A stretch of DNA of 64,000 bases, taken from Thermoflexus sp. GTDB lineage: Bacteria; Chloroflexota; Anaerolineae; Aggregatilineales; Aggregatilineaceae. Under the pieces are notes generated by a model. That model did no database searches, was not told where the DNA came from, and saw nothing but the letters and a program-made list of their open reading frames with translations. Shown one piece after another: positions 34,832-43,067 of the stretch. Location: assembly GCA_020724465.1 (NCBI GenBank), contig DYGX01000017.1:300-64299 (forward strand), given 5' to 3'. Within the stretch, counting starts at the first letter, position 1; each line of letters starts with the position of its first letter. Both the position numbers and the translations under genes were made by a program.

Positions 34832-35713
34832 ATGCGGGGAGCCAACATTCTGTTCAACCTGATCACCTTTATCTTCGTCGTCCTGACGCTGGTGGTGCTG
34901 GTCTACGCCCTGGCGATCGCGGGGGGGATGGTCGAGCCGCCCTTCCTGGCGCCGCCGACCGATTTCCCGACGCCGACGCTGGTCGACGATCTGGACGAGG
35001 AGCTGCCGACCCCGTTCCTGCCGACTTTCACACCGTCTCACACACCTGAGCCGACCGCAACGCCGGAGCCGTCGGCGACCCCGCCGCCTCCCACGCCCGA
35101 GCCGACCGTACCGCCCACCGACGAGGCCGCCCCCGAGGGCGGCGGAGCAGAGCAGCCGGGCGAATCCGGGCAGGATGGTGTCGGGAGCGCAGCACTAGCC
35201 GCGCTCCCTGGCTTTACGGCCACGGCGCCCCCGGCCGCGGCGCCGCGCCGCAGCCCTACGCCGACGATCACGCTGACGCCCGGCCCGCCGCCGACCAGCA
35301 CCGTCACGCCCACGCCGCCCGGCCCGCCCCCCTCGACGCTCTCGCCGTTTCCGTTCATCGTCCAGCCCGGAACGCCCCTGCTGCGCGAAAGCTTTGCCGA
35401 CGGGACGACCGGCTGCGCATGGCAGGGGCTGGCGGGGACGGTGGTTGACCAGCGCGGAGAGGCCGTCGTCGGCGTCGAGGTGCGCGTGAGCGGGGACACG
35501 ATCGGCGAGCAGATCGCGCTCTCCGGCACCGACACCGACTACGGCCCCTCGGGCTGGGAAGTGCGCGTGTCCGGTGCACCGGGCGCCGGGCGCTACACAG
35601 TGTCGCTGTGGTCGGGCGGCAGGGCGGTCTCGCCGGGGGTGGAAGTCCAGTTTCCGGGAACCTGCGCGCAGAACCTGGCGCTGGTCAATTTCGTCCAGAC
35701 CCGGACGTTCTGA
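34832..35713 (+). CDS. Single-pass membrane protein with Thr/Pro linker and Ig-like C-terminal domain (paralog 1)
   Basis: 293 aa. One N-terminal helix (LITFIFVVLTLVVLVYALAIA), then about 150 residues of Thr/Pro/Glu-rich linker and a C-terminal domain of about 100 residues with two Cys (TTGCAWQGLAGTVVDQRGEAVVGVEVRVSG and GTCAQNLALVNFVQTRTF). The domain resembles carboxypeptidase-regulatory-like or similar beta-sandwiches. It is a tandem paralog of the next gene. Function unknown; outer-surface location inferred. AGGGGGGAGGGCAGCG lies upstream of ATG 34832. Confidence 0.78.
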   Translation: MRGANILFNLITFIFVVLTLVVLVYALAIAGGMVEPPFLAPPTDFPTPTLVDDLDEELPTPFLPTFTPSHTPEPTATPEPSATPPPPTPEPTVPPTDEAAPEGGGAEQPGESGQDGVGSAALAALPGFTATAPPAAAPRRSPTPTITLTPGPPPTSTVTPTPPGPPPSTLSPFPFIVQPGTPLLRESFADGTTGCAWQGLAGTVVDQRGEAVVGVEVRVSGDTIGEQIALSGTDTDYGPSGWEVRVSGAPGAGRYTVSLWSGGRAVSPGVEVQFPGTCAQNLALVNFVQTRTF

Positions 35714-35753
35714 GCGCGGTCTGCCCGCCGGTTCAGGGATAGAGGCACAAGGT

Positions 35754-36551
35754 ATGGCGTCCAGGCGAAACTCACCGGTGTTCGATGTGATCACGGCGCT
35801 GTTCGTGGTGCTGACCGTGCTGGCGTTGGGTCTGATCGTGCTGATCGCCAGCGATCCGCAGACGGCGCTCAACCCCTTCCCGCCGCCAACCATCGCGCCG
35901 CGCGTCATCCTGCCGACCGCCACCCTGACTCCGACGCCGACCGATACCCCGCTGCCCACCGCCACACCCACCGCCAGCGCGACGCCAACCGCATCCGCCA
36001 CGCCGACCGAGACGCCAACCGCCACACCCACCGACACGCCGACCGTCACGCCCACGCCGGTGCTGTCGGGCGCGCTGTCGCGGCTCCCCGCCGGGGAACT
36101 GAGCACCTTCACGCCGCTTCCCCCGCTCGATGATGGCAGCGGCGGGGCGATCCCCGGCAGCGCGGGCGGTCCCGCAGCCATGCCGACGCGCTCGCCCTTC
36201 CCCTTTGACCCGCTGCCGGTGCGCTACACGGCCAACGACAACGAGCAGGGCTGCCAGTGGCGCAGCATCGCCGGGACGCTGACGACGCTCAGCGGCGATC
36301 CGGTTGTGGGCCTGGCGGTGCTGGTCGAAGGCGAGACCTTTCGCCAGGTGGTCTACTCCGGCGGGGCCGAGCGGTGGGGCGCGAGCGGCTTCGAGGCGCG
36401 GCTGGGGTCCGCGCCGCGCGCGGCGAGCTACACCGTTCAGGTGCTCGGCCCAACCGGCGCGCCCATCTCGCCGCCGGTGACGGTCGAGACGGGCAGCACG
36501 TGCCAGACCAATATCGCGCGCATCGACTTCGTGCAGAACCACGCCTTTTGA
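35754..36551 (+). CDS. Single-pass membrane protein with Thr/Pro linker and Ig-like C-terminal domain (paralog 2)
   Basis: 265 aa, 40 bases after paralog 1. N-terminal helix VITALFVVLTVLALGLIVLIA, a linker made of near-perfect PT-rich repeats (TATPTASATPT type), and a C-terminal domain matching paralog 1: QGCQWRSIAGTLTTLSGDPVVGLAVLVEG, GASGFEARLGSAPRAASYTVQVLG, and STCQTNIARIDFVQNHAF. The two Cys positions and the last FVQ-x-x-x-F are kept. A gene duplication is clear. The repeat tract could vary in length by slippage. Confidence 0.8.
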   Translation: MASRRNSPVFDVITALFVVLTVLALGLIVLIASDPQTALNPFPPPTIAPRVILPTATLTPTPTDTPLPTATPTASATPTASATPTETPTATPTDTPTVTPTPVLSGALSRLPAGELSTFTPLPPLDDGSGGAIPGSAGGPAAMPTRSPFPFDPLPVRYTANDNEQGCQWRSIAGTLTTLSGDPVVGLAVLVEGETFRQVVYSGGAERWGASGFEARLGSAPRAASYTVQVLGPTGAPISPPVTVETGSTCQTNIARIDFVQNHAF

Positions 36552-36621
36552 GCGCCCGCGCGCGGGGCGACTGTGCCGGGTCAGAACGGCGGTAGATCGC
36601 CCCGCGAGCCGCGCTTCGCGG

Positions 36622-36650
36622 TTGACAACCCCCTGTGAATCCGCTAAGAT
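36622..36650 (+). promoter_or_regulatory. Sigma70 promoter of the SRP RNA
   Basis: Perfect TTGACA, 17-bp spacer, TAAGAT; predicted start near 36657, about 40 bases before the outer stem of the RNA. Confidence 0.75.
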
Positions 36651-36696
36651 GCAGCCATCGTCGCCTGATGCGAGGCTGCGTTTTGCATGCTCGACC

Positions 36697-36846
36697 AGCG
36701 GGTGATTGCTGGCAAGTTGCTCGGACTGGGTCCTGCGCGGCAGGGCATCCGAACCGTGTCAGGGCCGGAAGGCAGCAGCACTAAGGATTTCCCCCTGGGT
36801 GCCGCAGGAGTGCCTGGCCCGAGCAGCCTGCTCGCAATCCCCGCTG
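36697..36846 (+). ncRNA. ffs: Signal recognition particle RNA (4.5S-like)
   Basis: The domain IV core is unmistakable at 36748-36790: CCGTGTCAGGGCCGGAAGG followed by CAGCAGCACTAAGGA, the asymmetric loop and tetraloop region that binds Ffh. Flanking strands pair: TGCTCGG (36718-36724) with CCGAGCA (36819-36825). Beyond this, CAGCGGG-T-GATTGC (36697-36710) can pair with GCAATC-CCCGCTG (36834-36846), so the RNA may be about 150 nt, longer than the E. coli type. A consensus promoter lies upstream. The exact ends are uncertain; the minimal RNA is 36718-36825. Confidence 0.93.
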
Positions 36847-36872
36847 TTGCGTTAAGGGGCTAGCCTCTGACT

Positions 36873-37946
36873 GTGGATGCTCCATCTCCGAACATCCAGC
36901 GCCTGCCGGGGCGGTTGATCACCGGCGCGGGGATCGCGCTTGGCGCGGCGCTTGTGGTGGCTGTGGCTGCCTACACGGTGTACCGGCTCACCTACACGCG
37001 TGTGACGCTGTCCATCGGCGAGCAGACACAGCGGGTCGAGACGCGCGCCTCGACCGTTGGCGAGCTGCTCGCCGAGTCGAAGATCGTGCTCAACCCCGGC
37101 GACATCGTCTCGCCCGCGCCCGATACGCCGCTGGAGCGCGGAATGACAATCGCCATCCATCGCGCGCATTACGTCGGCCTCGAGGCCGATGGCGAGGTGC
37201 GCCGCGTGCGCACCCAGGCGATCCACCCGCTCGATATTCTCCGCGAACAGGGGATCCAGGTCGGCAGCCGGGACATCGTGCGCATCGACGGGCACGACTG
37301 GCGGCTGGAGACTCTGGAGCGCGCCCCCTGGGACGAGCCGCCGCTGAGCATCTACGTGATGCGCACCGCCACCCTGCACGTGATGGACAGCGGCACCTTG
37401 CGCGTGATCCACACCACACAGCCGGACGTCGGGCGGGCGCTCGACGCGGCAGGCTACGAGCTGTATCTGGCCGACAGCGCCGAGCCAGGCTTCAGCACGC
37501 CGGTCGAGGATGGGATGACCGTTCGCCTCAACCGCTCGCAGCCGGTCACGATCGTGGTGGATGGGCGGACGCTGCACACCCGTGGCACCGGCCTGACGGT
37601 GGCCGACATCCTGGCATCCGCCGGGATCGCGCCGGTTGGGGAAGATTACACCGAGCCGCCGCTCGAAGCGCGCTTCGAGGCCGGGACGAGCATCCGTCTG
37701 GTGCGGGTGGTCGAGCGGCTGGAGCTGGAAAGCGAGCCGATCCCCTTCATGTCTGTCTACCGGCCCGATTTTTCGCTCGCGGCGGGCGCGCTGCGCGTCG
37801 ATCAGCCGGGCCGCCCTGGGGAGCGGGTGCGCCAGGTGCGCGTGCGTTACGAGGACACGACCGCCGTGGAGCGCACGGTGATCGCGGATGATGTTAAGGC
37901 CCGCCCGCGCGCCCAAGTGATTGCCTACGGGGTCCGGCCCGGCTAA
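36873..37946 (+). CDS. YabE-like protein with DUF348 (ubiquitin-like) repeats and a G5 domain
   Basis: 357 aa from GTG 36873. One membrane helix (ITGAGIALGAALVVAVAAYTVY), then three DUF348-type units (VTLSIGEQTQRVETRASTVGELLAESKIVL; ATLHVMDSGTLRVIHTTQPDVGRALDAAGYEL; VTIVVDGRTLHTRGTGLTVADILASAGI) and a G5 domain near the end (RVVERLELESEPIPFMS ... VRVRYEDTTAVERTVIADDVKARPRAQVIAYG). In YabE and Rpf proteins a 3D or lytic transglycosylase domain follows; here it is missing, so the protein probably only binds the wall. It precedes rsmA, as yabE precedes ksgA in Firmicutes. Confidence 0.88.
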   Translation: MDAPSPNIQRLPGRLITGAGIALGAALVVAVAAYTVYRLTYTRVTLSIGEQTQRVETRASTVGELLAESKIVLNPGDIVSPAPDTPLERGMTIAIHRAHYVGLEADGEVRRVRTQAIHPLDILREQGIQVGSRDIVRIDGHDWRLETLERAPWDEPPLSIYVMRTATLHVMDSGTLRVIHTTQPDVGRALDAAGYELYLADSAEPGFSTPVEDGMTVRLNRSQPVTIVVDGRTLHTRGTGLTVADILASAGIAPVGEDYTEPPLEARFEAGTSIRLVRVVERLELESEPIPFMSVYRPDFSLAAGALRVDQPGRPGERVRQVRVRYEDTTAVERTVIADDVKARPRAQVIAYGVRPG

Positions 37947-38001
37947 CCCCCGCTGCCCGCCGCCACCGTCTTTTCCCCGACTCCACCGAAACGAGCGAGT
38001 G

Positions 38002-38826
38002 ATGAACGACCGCGAGCTGCTGCACTTTCACGCCATTCACCCCAAAAAGAGCCTGGGGCAGAACTTTCTGCACGACCCGCACGCGCTGGAGAAGATCGTC
38101 GAGATCGCGGATCTGCCGCCCGGCGCGGAAGTGCTGGAGATCGGGGCAGGGACGGGCAACCTGACGCGCGTCCTGGCGCAGCATGCGGGGCGGCTGGTCG
38201 CCGTCGAGACGGACGAGCGCATGCTGCCGATTTTGCGCGCGCAGTTTGGCGGCGTGCCGTCGGTGGAGCTGGTTCACGCCGATATCCTGGCGCTGGACCT
38301 GGCCGCGCTGTTCGACGAGCGCCCGTACTACGTCGTCGCCAACCTGCCCTACTACATCACCAGCGCGATTCTGCGCCACCTGCTGGAAGGGCATCCGCGC
38401 CCTCAGCGGCTGGTGATCACCGTCCAGCGCGAGGTGGCAGACCGCCTGATCGCCCAGCCGGACGACATGAGCCTGCTGACCGTCAGCGTGCAGTTCTACG
38501 GCGAGCCGCGTCTCATGATGCGCCTCAACCCGGCGGCGTTCTGGCCGCGCCCGGATGTCGAGTCGGCAGTGGTGCGCATCGACGTCTATCCGCGCCCCCC
38601 GGTTGAGGTGCCGGATGAAGCGACGTTCTTTCGCGCGGTGCGGGCCGGTTTCAGCCAGAAGCGCAAGCAGCTTCGCAACGCCCTCGCCGGCGGCCTGCGA
38701 ATCGACAAGACAGCGGCGGACGCGCTGCTGGCGCAGGCCGGGATCGAGCCGCACCGGCGCGCCGAGACGCTGACGCTTGAGGAATGGGCGGCGCTGGCCC
38801 GCGCGCTGGCCGCAGCAGGGTTGTGA
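38002..38826 (+). CDS. rsmA: 16S rRNA dimethyladenosine transferase
   Basis: 274 aa. KsgA family: it dimethylates two adenosines in the 3' terminal hairpin of 16S rRNA late in 30S assembly. It opens IHPKKSLGQNFLHDPHALEKIV, has the SAM-binding motif VLEIGAGTGNLTRVL with the acidic VAVETDERM, the catalytic NLPYYITSAILRHLLE (N-L-P-Y), and the C-terminal region FFRAVRAGFSQKRKQLRNAL. ATG 38002 follows GAGCGAGTG. It converges on the next lipoprotein gene with a nine-base gap. Confidence 0.96.
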   Translation: MNDRELLHFHAIHPKKSLGQNFLHDPHALEKIVEIADLPPGAEVLEIGAGTGNLTRVLAQHAGRLVAVETDERMLPILRAQFGGVPSVELVHADILALDLAALFDERPYYVVANLPYYITSAILRHLLEGHPRPQRLVITVQREVADRLIAQPDDMSLLTVSVQFYGEPRLMMRLNPAAFWPRPDVESAVVRIDVYPRPPVEVPDEATFFRAVRAGFSQKRKQLRNALAGGLRIDKTAADALLAQAGIEPHRRAETLTLEEWAALARALAAAGL

Positions 38827-38835
38827 GCGCGGCAG

Positions 38836-39645
38836 TCAGTTGAGCACCAGCCGGCTTTCGGCGAAGGCCGTAAAGGCCACCGTGTTCGGCCCTTGTGGAA
38901 TCGCCTTGACCGTCACCGAGAGCGACTCGCCCGGCTGGATCTGGCGCGACCGGTCCAGATACACCTGGCGGAAACCGGTCACCTGCCCTTCCTTATCCAG
39001 CAGCGTCAGCGTGACGACGATTCGATCCGCCGGGTAGCGGCTCTTGTTGAGGATCGAGAGCGTGATCTGGTACAGGTCGTAGACGAACACGCCCGACGTC
39101 TGGTTGAGGACGAGGTCGGCATAGCGTTGCTCGACGGCTTCCGCGACGCGGCCCGATGCCACAAACGCCGCTGCCTGGGCGTATCCTTCGGGGACGCTGT
39201 CGAACAGCACGCGGTAGGGGCCTTGCAGGCCCGCTGGAAGAAGCTGGCGCGCCAGGAACGACTGCCCGCTGGCGAGGACGGTCCCATCCTGGCTCAGCAG
39301 TTGAACTGTGACCACGACCTGCTCTACAGGCACGTCGAGGCGGTTCTGCACCTGACCCAGACAGACCAGGCTGCCAACCGGGGTCTCATAGCACGCCGGG
39401 CCGCTGACCGCCAGGTAAAGCATCAGCGGTGGGCCGAGTCCGTCGACGGAGAGCAGCGGCGTCGCTGTACCGACCCCCCACAGGCCGGGCGTTAGCGTCG
39501 GGGGTAGCAGGGTATAGCCAAATAACGGAAGCGTAGGCTCCCGTGTCGGGGGGGGTGGGGGCGTCTCAGAAGACCATAACTGGCCGCAGCCTGCAACCAG
39601 AAACCCCACCCAAATCCACAACCAACGCCAGCATCGCCGTTGCAT
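38836..39645 (-). CDS. Lipoprotein with FxLYD-like repeats, 269 aa
   Basis: Signal peptide with lipobox VAGC (Cys 20), a Pro/Thr linker, then two similar beta-rich units: one around LVCLGQVQNRLDVPVEQVVVTVQLLSQDGTVLAS and another around LYQITLSILNKSRYPADRIVVTLTLLDKEGQVTG. Each reads like the FxLYD/DUF3426 fold (N-x-x-x-x-P-V-x-x-V-x-V-x-x-x-L-x-D-x-x-G), which is a common extracytoplasmic module without enzymatic role. The gene is convergent with rsmA. A TATAAT on the minus strand at 39701-39696 lies 51 bases before the start. Confidence 0.7.
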   Translation of the reverse strand: MQRRCWRWLWIWVGFLVAGCGQLWSSETPPPPPTREPTLPLFGYTLLPPTLTPGLWGVGTATPLLSVDGLGPPLMLYLAVSGPACYETPVGSLVCLGQVQNRLDVPVEQVVVTVQLLSQDGTVLASGQSFLARQLLPAGLQGPYRVLFDSVPEGYAQAAAFVASGRVAEAVEQRYADLVLNQTSGVFVYDLYQITLSILNKSRYPADRIVVTLTLLDKEGQVTGFRQVYLDRSRQIQPGESLSVTVKAIPQGPNTVAFTAFAESRLVLN

Positions 39646-39775
39646 AGCTCGCGCGGAAATCCATCATTTTCCAAAAACAGGCCAGATTATCCCACATTAT
39701 AGCCTATGTGGAATATCCGGAAACCGACAGAATCGGCCAAATTCCCAAATCTGGGCACCTCTGAGGCGGAGCGAC

Positions 39776-39786
39776 CCCCAGATATA
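39776..39786 (+). repeat. CCCCCAGATAT element 5
   Basis: Same 11-mer as in the origin (23266) and, inverted, upstream of dnaA (25691). Confidence 0.55.
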
Positions 39787-39838
39787 GTACGAAGGTCTTA
39801 GAAGGGTGGCGGAGCTATCGGCGCTGCGCGGGCCGGCT

Positions 39839-39866
39839 TTGACGGGCGAGGCGTTTATGGTAAAAT
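39839..39866 (+). promoter_or_regulatory. Sigma70-like promoter of the CNNM/CBS gene
   Basis: TTGACG, 16-bp spacer, TAAAAT; predicted start near 39873. Confidence 0.5.
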
Positions 39867-40091
39867 TCCTGCATAATGGCGCTGCCCCGGCAGCGTCCAG
39901 CCAGAGAGACCTAGCGAACGTCATCGTGTCAGACGACTTATCCGACCAACCTCCCTCTCGACGCAGCCGAAACCCAGGGCGTGCCGTGCGCGTGCGGCAT
40001 GGCCGCGAGCCATCCCTGACGGCTCCGGCACGCGCCCGCCTGGCGGCTGCCATGCACCACCCACCTCAAACAGGAGTGAAGGACAACTCGC

Positions 40092-41438
40092 GTGGACGAT
40101 AGCTTAACCGGCTTAGTTGTGCTGGGAGCCTTCATCGCGCTCAATGCAGCCTCGAAGATGGCCTATGTCGCGCTGATCAATGCCAGCCGCTCGACGCTCC
40201 GCGAACTGGCGGATGAGGGGAACAGACGGGCCGAAGGCGCGCTGACCCTGGCCAATGACGCGACGCGCCTGCTCGCCTCGCAGCAGTTGATCGACCTGCT
40301 GCTGCGCTTCGCGATTGCGCTGGTGACGGCGGTTGTGCTGGTTCCGCCGCTGCGCGCCGCGTTGATCGACGCCGCGCTGTCGCCGGCGGTCGCCAGCCTG
40401 CTGAGCTACGGCGGGATACTGCTCCTGGTGGCGATGTTCACCCTGATCTTCGGCGAGATGCTCCCGGCCAATATCGCATTGGGTCACGCCACGCAGATCG
40501 CGCTGTGGTCGGTGGGGCCGATCAACGCACTGTCGCGTGTGCTGGCTCCGGCGCTGCGCGCCATGCAGTGGATCAGCGGGCGGTTCGCCGCGCCGTTTGT
40601 CGAGCGCCGCGCGTCGGCGCTGGTCACCGAGGAAGAGATCATGATGCTGGTCGACGCCGGGTCCGAGGGCGGCGCGATCGAAGACGAAGAAAAAGAGATG
40701 ATCTACTCGATCTTCCAGTTCGGTGACACGCTCACGCGCGAGGTGATGGTTCCGCGCATCGACATGGTGGCGCTGGAGATCAACACGCCGCTGAAGGATG
40801 CCCTTAACGTGATCGTGGAGGCGGGCCATTCGCGCATTCCGGTCTATGAGGAGTCAATCGACCATATCCGCGGCCTGCTGTATGCCAAGGACCTGCTCCA
40901 GGCCTGGCGCGACGGGCAGCTCGACCGCCCGATCCGCGAAATGCTGCGCCCGGCATATTTCGTCCCGGAATCGAAGAAAGCGGTCGACCTGCTGACCGAT
41001 CTGCAACAGCGCAAGATTCACCTGGCGATTGTGGTGGACGAGTACGGCGGCACCGCCGGCCTGGTGACGCTCGAAGACCTGATCGAGGAGATCGTGGGCG
41101 AGATCCGCGACGAGTACGATGTCAACGAGCAGGAAGCGTACCAGCAGATCAGCGAGCACGAATACCTTTTTGACGCCGGGATCGATCTCGACGACTTCAA
41201 CCGTCTGCTGGGCGTCGCGTTGCCAACCGACGAAGGGGATACGCTCGGCGGTTACGTCTTCAGCAGGCTGGGCCGCGTGCCGCTGATCGGCGAGACGATT
41301 GACACGGAGCGGCTGCGGATCGAGGTGGTCGATGTGGACGACCGGCGCATCCGCAAGATCCGGGTGGTCGTCGAGCCGGAGCCATCGCGGCAAGAGATGG
41401 AAGACGCCCGCGACGAAGTCGCCGCGGCGCCCGATTGA
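40092..41438 (+). CDS. CNNM/CorC-type membrane protein with CBS pair
   Basis: 448 aa from GTG 40092 (AAGGA eight bases upstream). N-terminal CNNM/DUF21 domain with three or four helices, including LIFGEMLPANIALGHA, which matches the conserved GExxPK stretch with Lys replaced by Ala. Two CBS domains follow (LTREVMVPRIDMVALEINTPLKDALNVIVEAGHSRIPVYEE... and REMLRPAYFVPESKKAVDLLTDLQQRKIHLAIVVDEYGGTAGLVTLEDLIEEIVGEI), then a CorC/HlyC transporter-associated domain. These proteins are linked to Mg2+ export or metal homeostasis; older names call them hemolysins. Confidence 0.92.
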   Translation: MDDSLTGLVVLGAFIALNAASKMAYVALINASRSTLRELADEGNRRAEGALTLANDATRLLASQQLIDLLLRFAIALVTAVVLVPPLRAALIDAALSPAVASLLSYGGILLLVAMFTLIFGEMLPANIALGHATQIALWSVGPINALSRVLAPALRAMQWISGRFAAPFVERRASALVTEEEIMMLVDAGSEGGAIEDEEKEMIYSIFQFGDTLTREVMVPRIDMVALEINTPLKDALNVIVEAGHSRIPVYEESIDHIRGLLYAKDLLQAWRDGQLDRPIREMLRPAYFVPESKKAVDLLTDLQQRKIHLAIVVDEYGGTAGLVTLEDLIEEIVGEIRDEYDVNEQEAYQQISEHEYLFDAGIDLDDFNRLLGVALPTDEGDTLGGYVFSRLGRVPLIGETIDTERLRIEVVDVDDRRIRKIRVVVEPEPSRQEMEDARDEVAAAPD

Positions 41439-41634
41439 AGAGCGTTCGCCCGGCGCGAGCGCACGCCGTCGGGCTGGCGGTTCATCCTGTGATCGCGCAC
41501 CGGCCCCTGGGCTTGTCCTGGGGCCGCTTGTGTTTGGATCGGCGCACGCGGCGCAGATCGGGTATACTGGGCGATCCCTCGATGGCGTGCCGATCCTGTC
41601 TGGGCCGGCTCCAGTGAATGAACGAAGGACTCCT

Positions 41635-42084
41635 ATGACGAATGTGCCCCCTCTCCATCTCACCGACGACCGGCGCCGCCAGTTGATCGAAGCGGCGGCG
41701 GAAGCTCGCCAGCGGGCCTACGTCCCGTATTCGCACTATCCGGTCGGTGCGGCGATCCTCACCGCGTCCGGCGCGGTCGTCACCGGCTGCAACATTGAGA
41801 ACGCGAGCTACGGTGCGACCATTTGCGCCGAGCGGACCGCGGCGGTAAAGGCGGTCAGCGGGGGCGAAAACGGTTTTGAGGCGATCGCGGTGGTGACCAG
41901 CAACGGCGCCTCGCCGTGCGGGGTCTGCCGCCAGTTCCTCTACGAGTTCGGCCCGGAGATGGTCGTGATTCTGGCGGACGAGCAAGGCGCGGTGTGTTGG
42001 GAAGGCCCGCTGAGCGATCTGCTGCCGCTGGGGTTTGGCCCTGCCAAGCTGGCCGAGGGCCAACGAGAGGCCGCGCGCGACTGA
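41635..42084 (+). CDS. cdd: Cytidine deaminase
   Basis: 149 aa, the size of the homotetrameric class. It deaminates cytidine and deoxycytidine to uridine forms in pyrimidine salvage. Motifs: AYVPYSHYPVGAAILT, the substrate-binding GCNIENASYGATICAERTA with zinc Cys and catalytic Glu, and the second zinc pair SPCGVCRQFLYEF. ATG 41635 has GAAGGA upstream. Its TGA overlaps the ATG of recO by one base. Confidence 0.96.
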   Translation: MTNVPPLHLTDDRRRQLIEAAAEARQRAYVPYSHYPVGAAILTASGAVVTGCNIENASYGATICAERTAAVKAVSGGENGFEAIAVVTSNGASPCGVCRQFLYEFGPEMVVILADEQGAVCWEGPLSDLLPLGFGPAKLAEGQREAARD

Positions 42085-42851
42085 TGCCCCGCCCCGAGCG
42101 TGTCTTTCGGACCGAAGCCGTCATCTTGCGGCGCCAGGACTTCGGTGAGGCGGACCGCCTGCTGACCTTGCTGACGCCGGAGCACGGCAAGCTGCGCGCC
42201 ATCGCCAAAGGCGCGCGCAAGCCGACCGCGCGCAAGACCGGGCACGTCGAGCTATACACGCTGGTCGACATGCTGATCGCGCGCGGGCGCGAGCTGCACA
42301 TCGTCCAGCAGGCGGAGACGAAAGAGCCGTTCTTGCGGCTGCGCGAGGACCTGCTGCGCGGATCGTACGCGGCGTACCTGGTCGAGCTGCTGGACCGCTT
42401 CACCGCCGAGCAGGATCCGGGGCGCGGCGAGTTCCGGCTGCTGGTGCAGGCGCTCGGCTGGCTGTGCAACGAGGACGATCCCCGGCTGGTGGCGCGGTAC
42501 TACGAGCTGCGCCTGCTGGAGCTGGCCGGTTTCGCTCCGGCGCTGCACACCTGCGCCATCGGGCAAGAGCCGCTTGAACCGCGCGATCAATTCTTCAGCC
42601 CGGCTGATGGCGGCGTGGTCTGCCCGGATCATCGCGCCGGGCTGGATCGCGGTCTGCCGCTAAGCCTCACCGCGCTCAAGGTGCTGCGCCACTTGCAGCG
42701 CCAGCCGTGGCACGCCGTCCGCCAGCTTCAGGTGGGCGGCCCGCTCCACCAGGACCTGGAGCGGATGATGCACGCCTACATCGGCTATCTGCTGGAACAG
42801 CGCCTGCAAAGCGTGGAGTTTCTGCGCAAGCTGCGCCTGGAAGAGATGTAG
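42084..42851 (+). CDS. recO: DNA repair protein RecO
   Basis: 255 aa. The N-terminal OB fold reads RTEAVILRRQDFGEADRLLTLLTPEHGKLRAIAKGARKPTARKTGHVELYTLVDMLI, the standard RecO opening. A helical domain follows with LRGSYAAYLVELLDRFTAEQ, then a partial zinc-finger region (HTCAIGQEPL ... GGVVCPDHRA) with two Cys and one His where other RecO proteins have four Cys. It anneals single strands and helps load RecA with RecR. It is translationally coupled to cdd (TGATG). Confidence 0.92.
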   Translation: MPRPERVFRTEAVILRRQDFGEADRLLTLLTPEHGKLRAIAKGARKPTARKTGHVELYTLVDMLIARGRELHIVQQAETKEPFLRLREDLLRGSYAAYLVELLDRFTAEQDPGRGEFRLLVQALGWLCNEDDPRLVARYYELRLLELAGFAPALHTCAIGQEPLEPRDQFFSPADGGVVCPDHRAGLDRGLPLSLTALKVLRHLQRQPWHAVRQLQVGGPLHQDLERMMHAYIGYLLEQRLQSVEFLRKLRLEEM

Positions 42852-42938
42852 CGAGGGCTACGGTTCTACGCGTCCGCGAGGCGCGCGGCGAGCGCTTTCG
42901 CCGGGGGGTCTATGAACTGGATCGACATTCGCCCGCGA

Positions 42939-43067
42939 TCACACGCTCGCCGCCTGATAGAACAGCGCGAACGCCAGAATGGCGGCCAGCAGCAGGGTCA
43001 GTGCGATCCACAGCGATACAAAGCGGAGTTGGGGCGTAGTCTGCACGGGTCGTCTCCGTTCGCTCAT
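42939..43067 (-). CDS. Small single-pass membrane protein, 42 aa
   Basis: MSERRRPVQTTPQLRF, a basic N-terminus, followed by one clear membrane helix (VSLWIALTLLLAAILAFALFY) and the end QAASV. AGGA lies 12-15 bases before the ATG, a weak ribosome-binding site. It stands alone and convergent with recO. The N-in topology with positive residues is convincing for a small membrane protein, but expression is unproven. Confidence 0.45.
   Translation of the reverse strand: MSERRRPVQTTPQLRFVSLWIALTLLLAAILAFALFYQAASV

Larger units (their letters stand above)
39646..40091. other. Divergent control region between the lipoprotein and CNNM genes
   Basis: 446 bases without a supported gene. It holds a minus-strand TATAAT at 39701-39696, a palindromic CCCAAATCTGGG at 39744-39755, a CCCCCAGATAT element at 39776-39786, a plus-strand promoter at 39839-39866 and a 220-nt leader with a CGCTGCC/GGCAGCG hairpin near 39881. 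Small frames in the region lack ribosome-binding sites and coding pattern. Confidence 0.5.

Noticed and set aside
35900-36060. Thr/Pro-coding tandem repeats as a possible CRISPR or minisatellite
   Set aside because: Units are 6-12 bases and in frame with the protein linker; no spacers are present.
39873-40091. Magnesium riboswitch (M-box) in front of the CNNM gene
   Set aside because: The leader is long enough, but none of the conserved M-box sequences could be found and no terminator precedes the start codon.
39697-40102. Small frames on both strands upstream of the CNNM gene
   Set aside because: No ribosome-binding sites, no protein-like pattern; the region holds promoters and repeats.
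40092-41438. Hemolysin
   Set aside because: The old name for HlyC/CorC-like proteins; CNNM plus CBS plus CorC_HlyC domains point to a metal transporter-associated protein, not a toxin.
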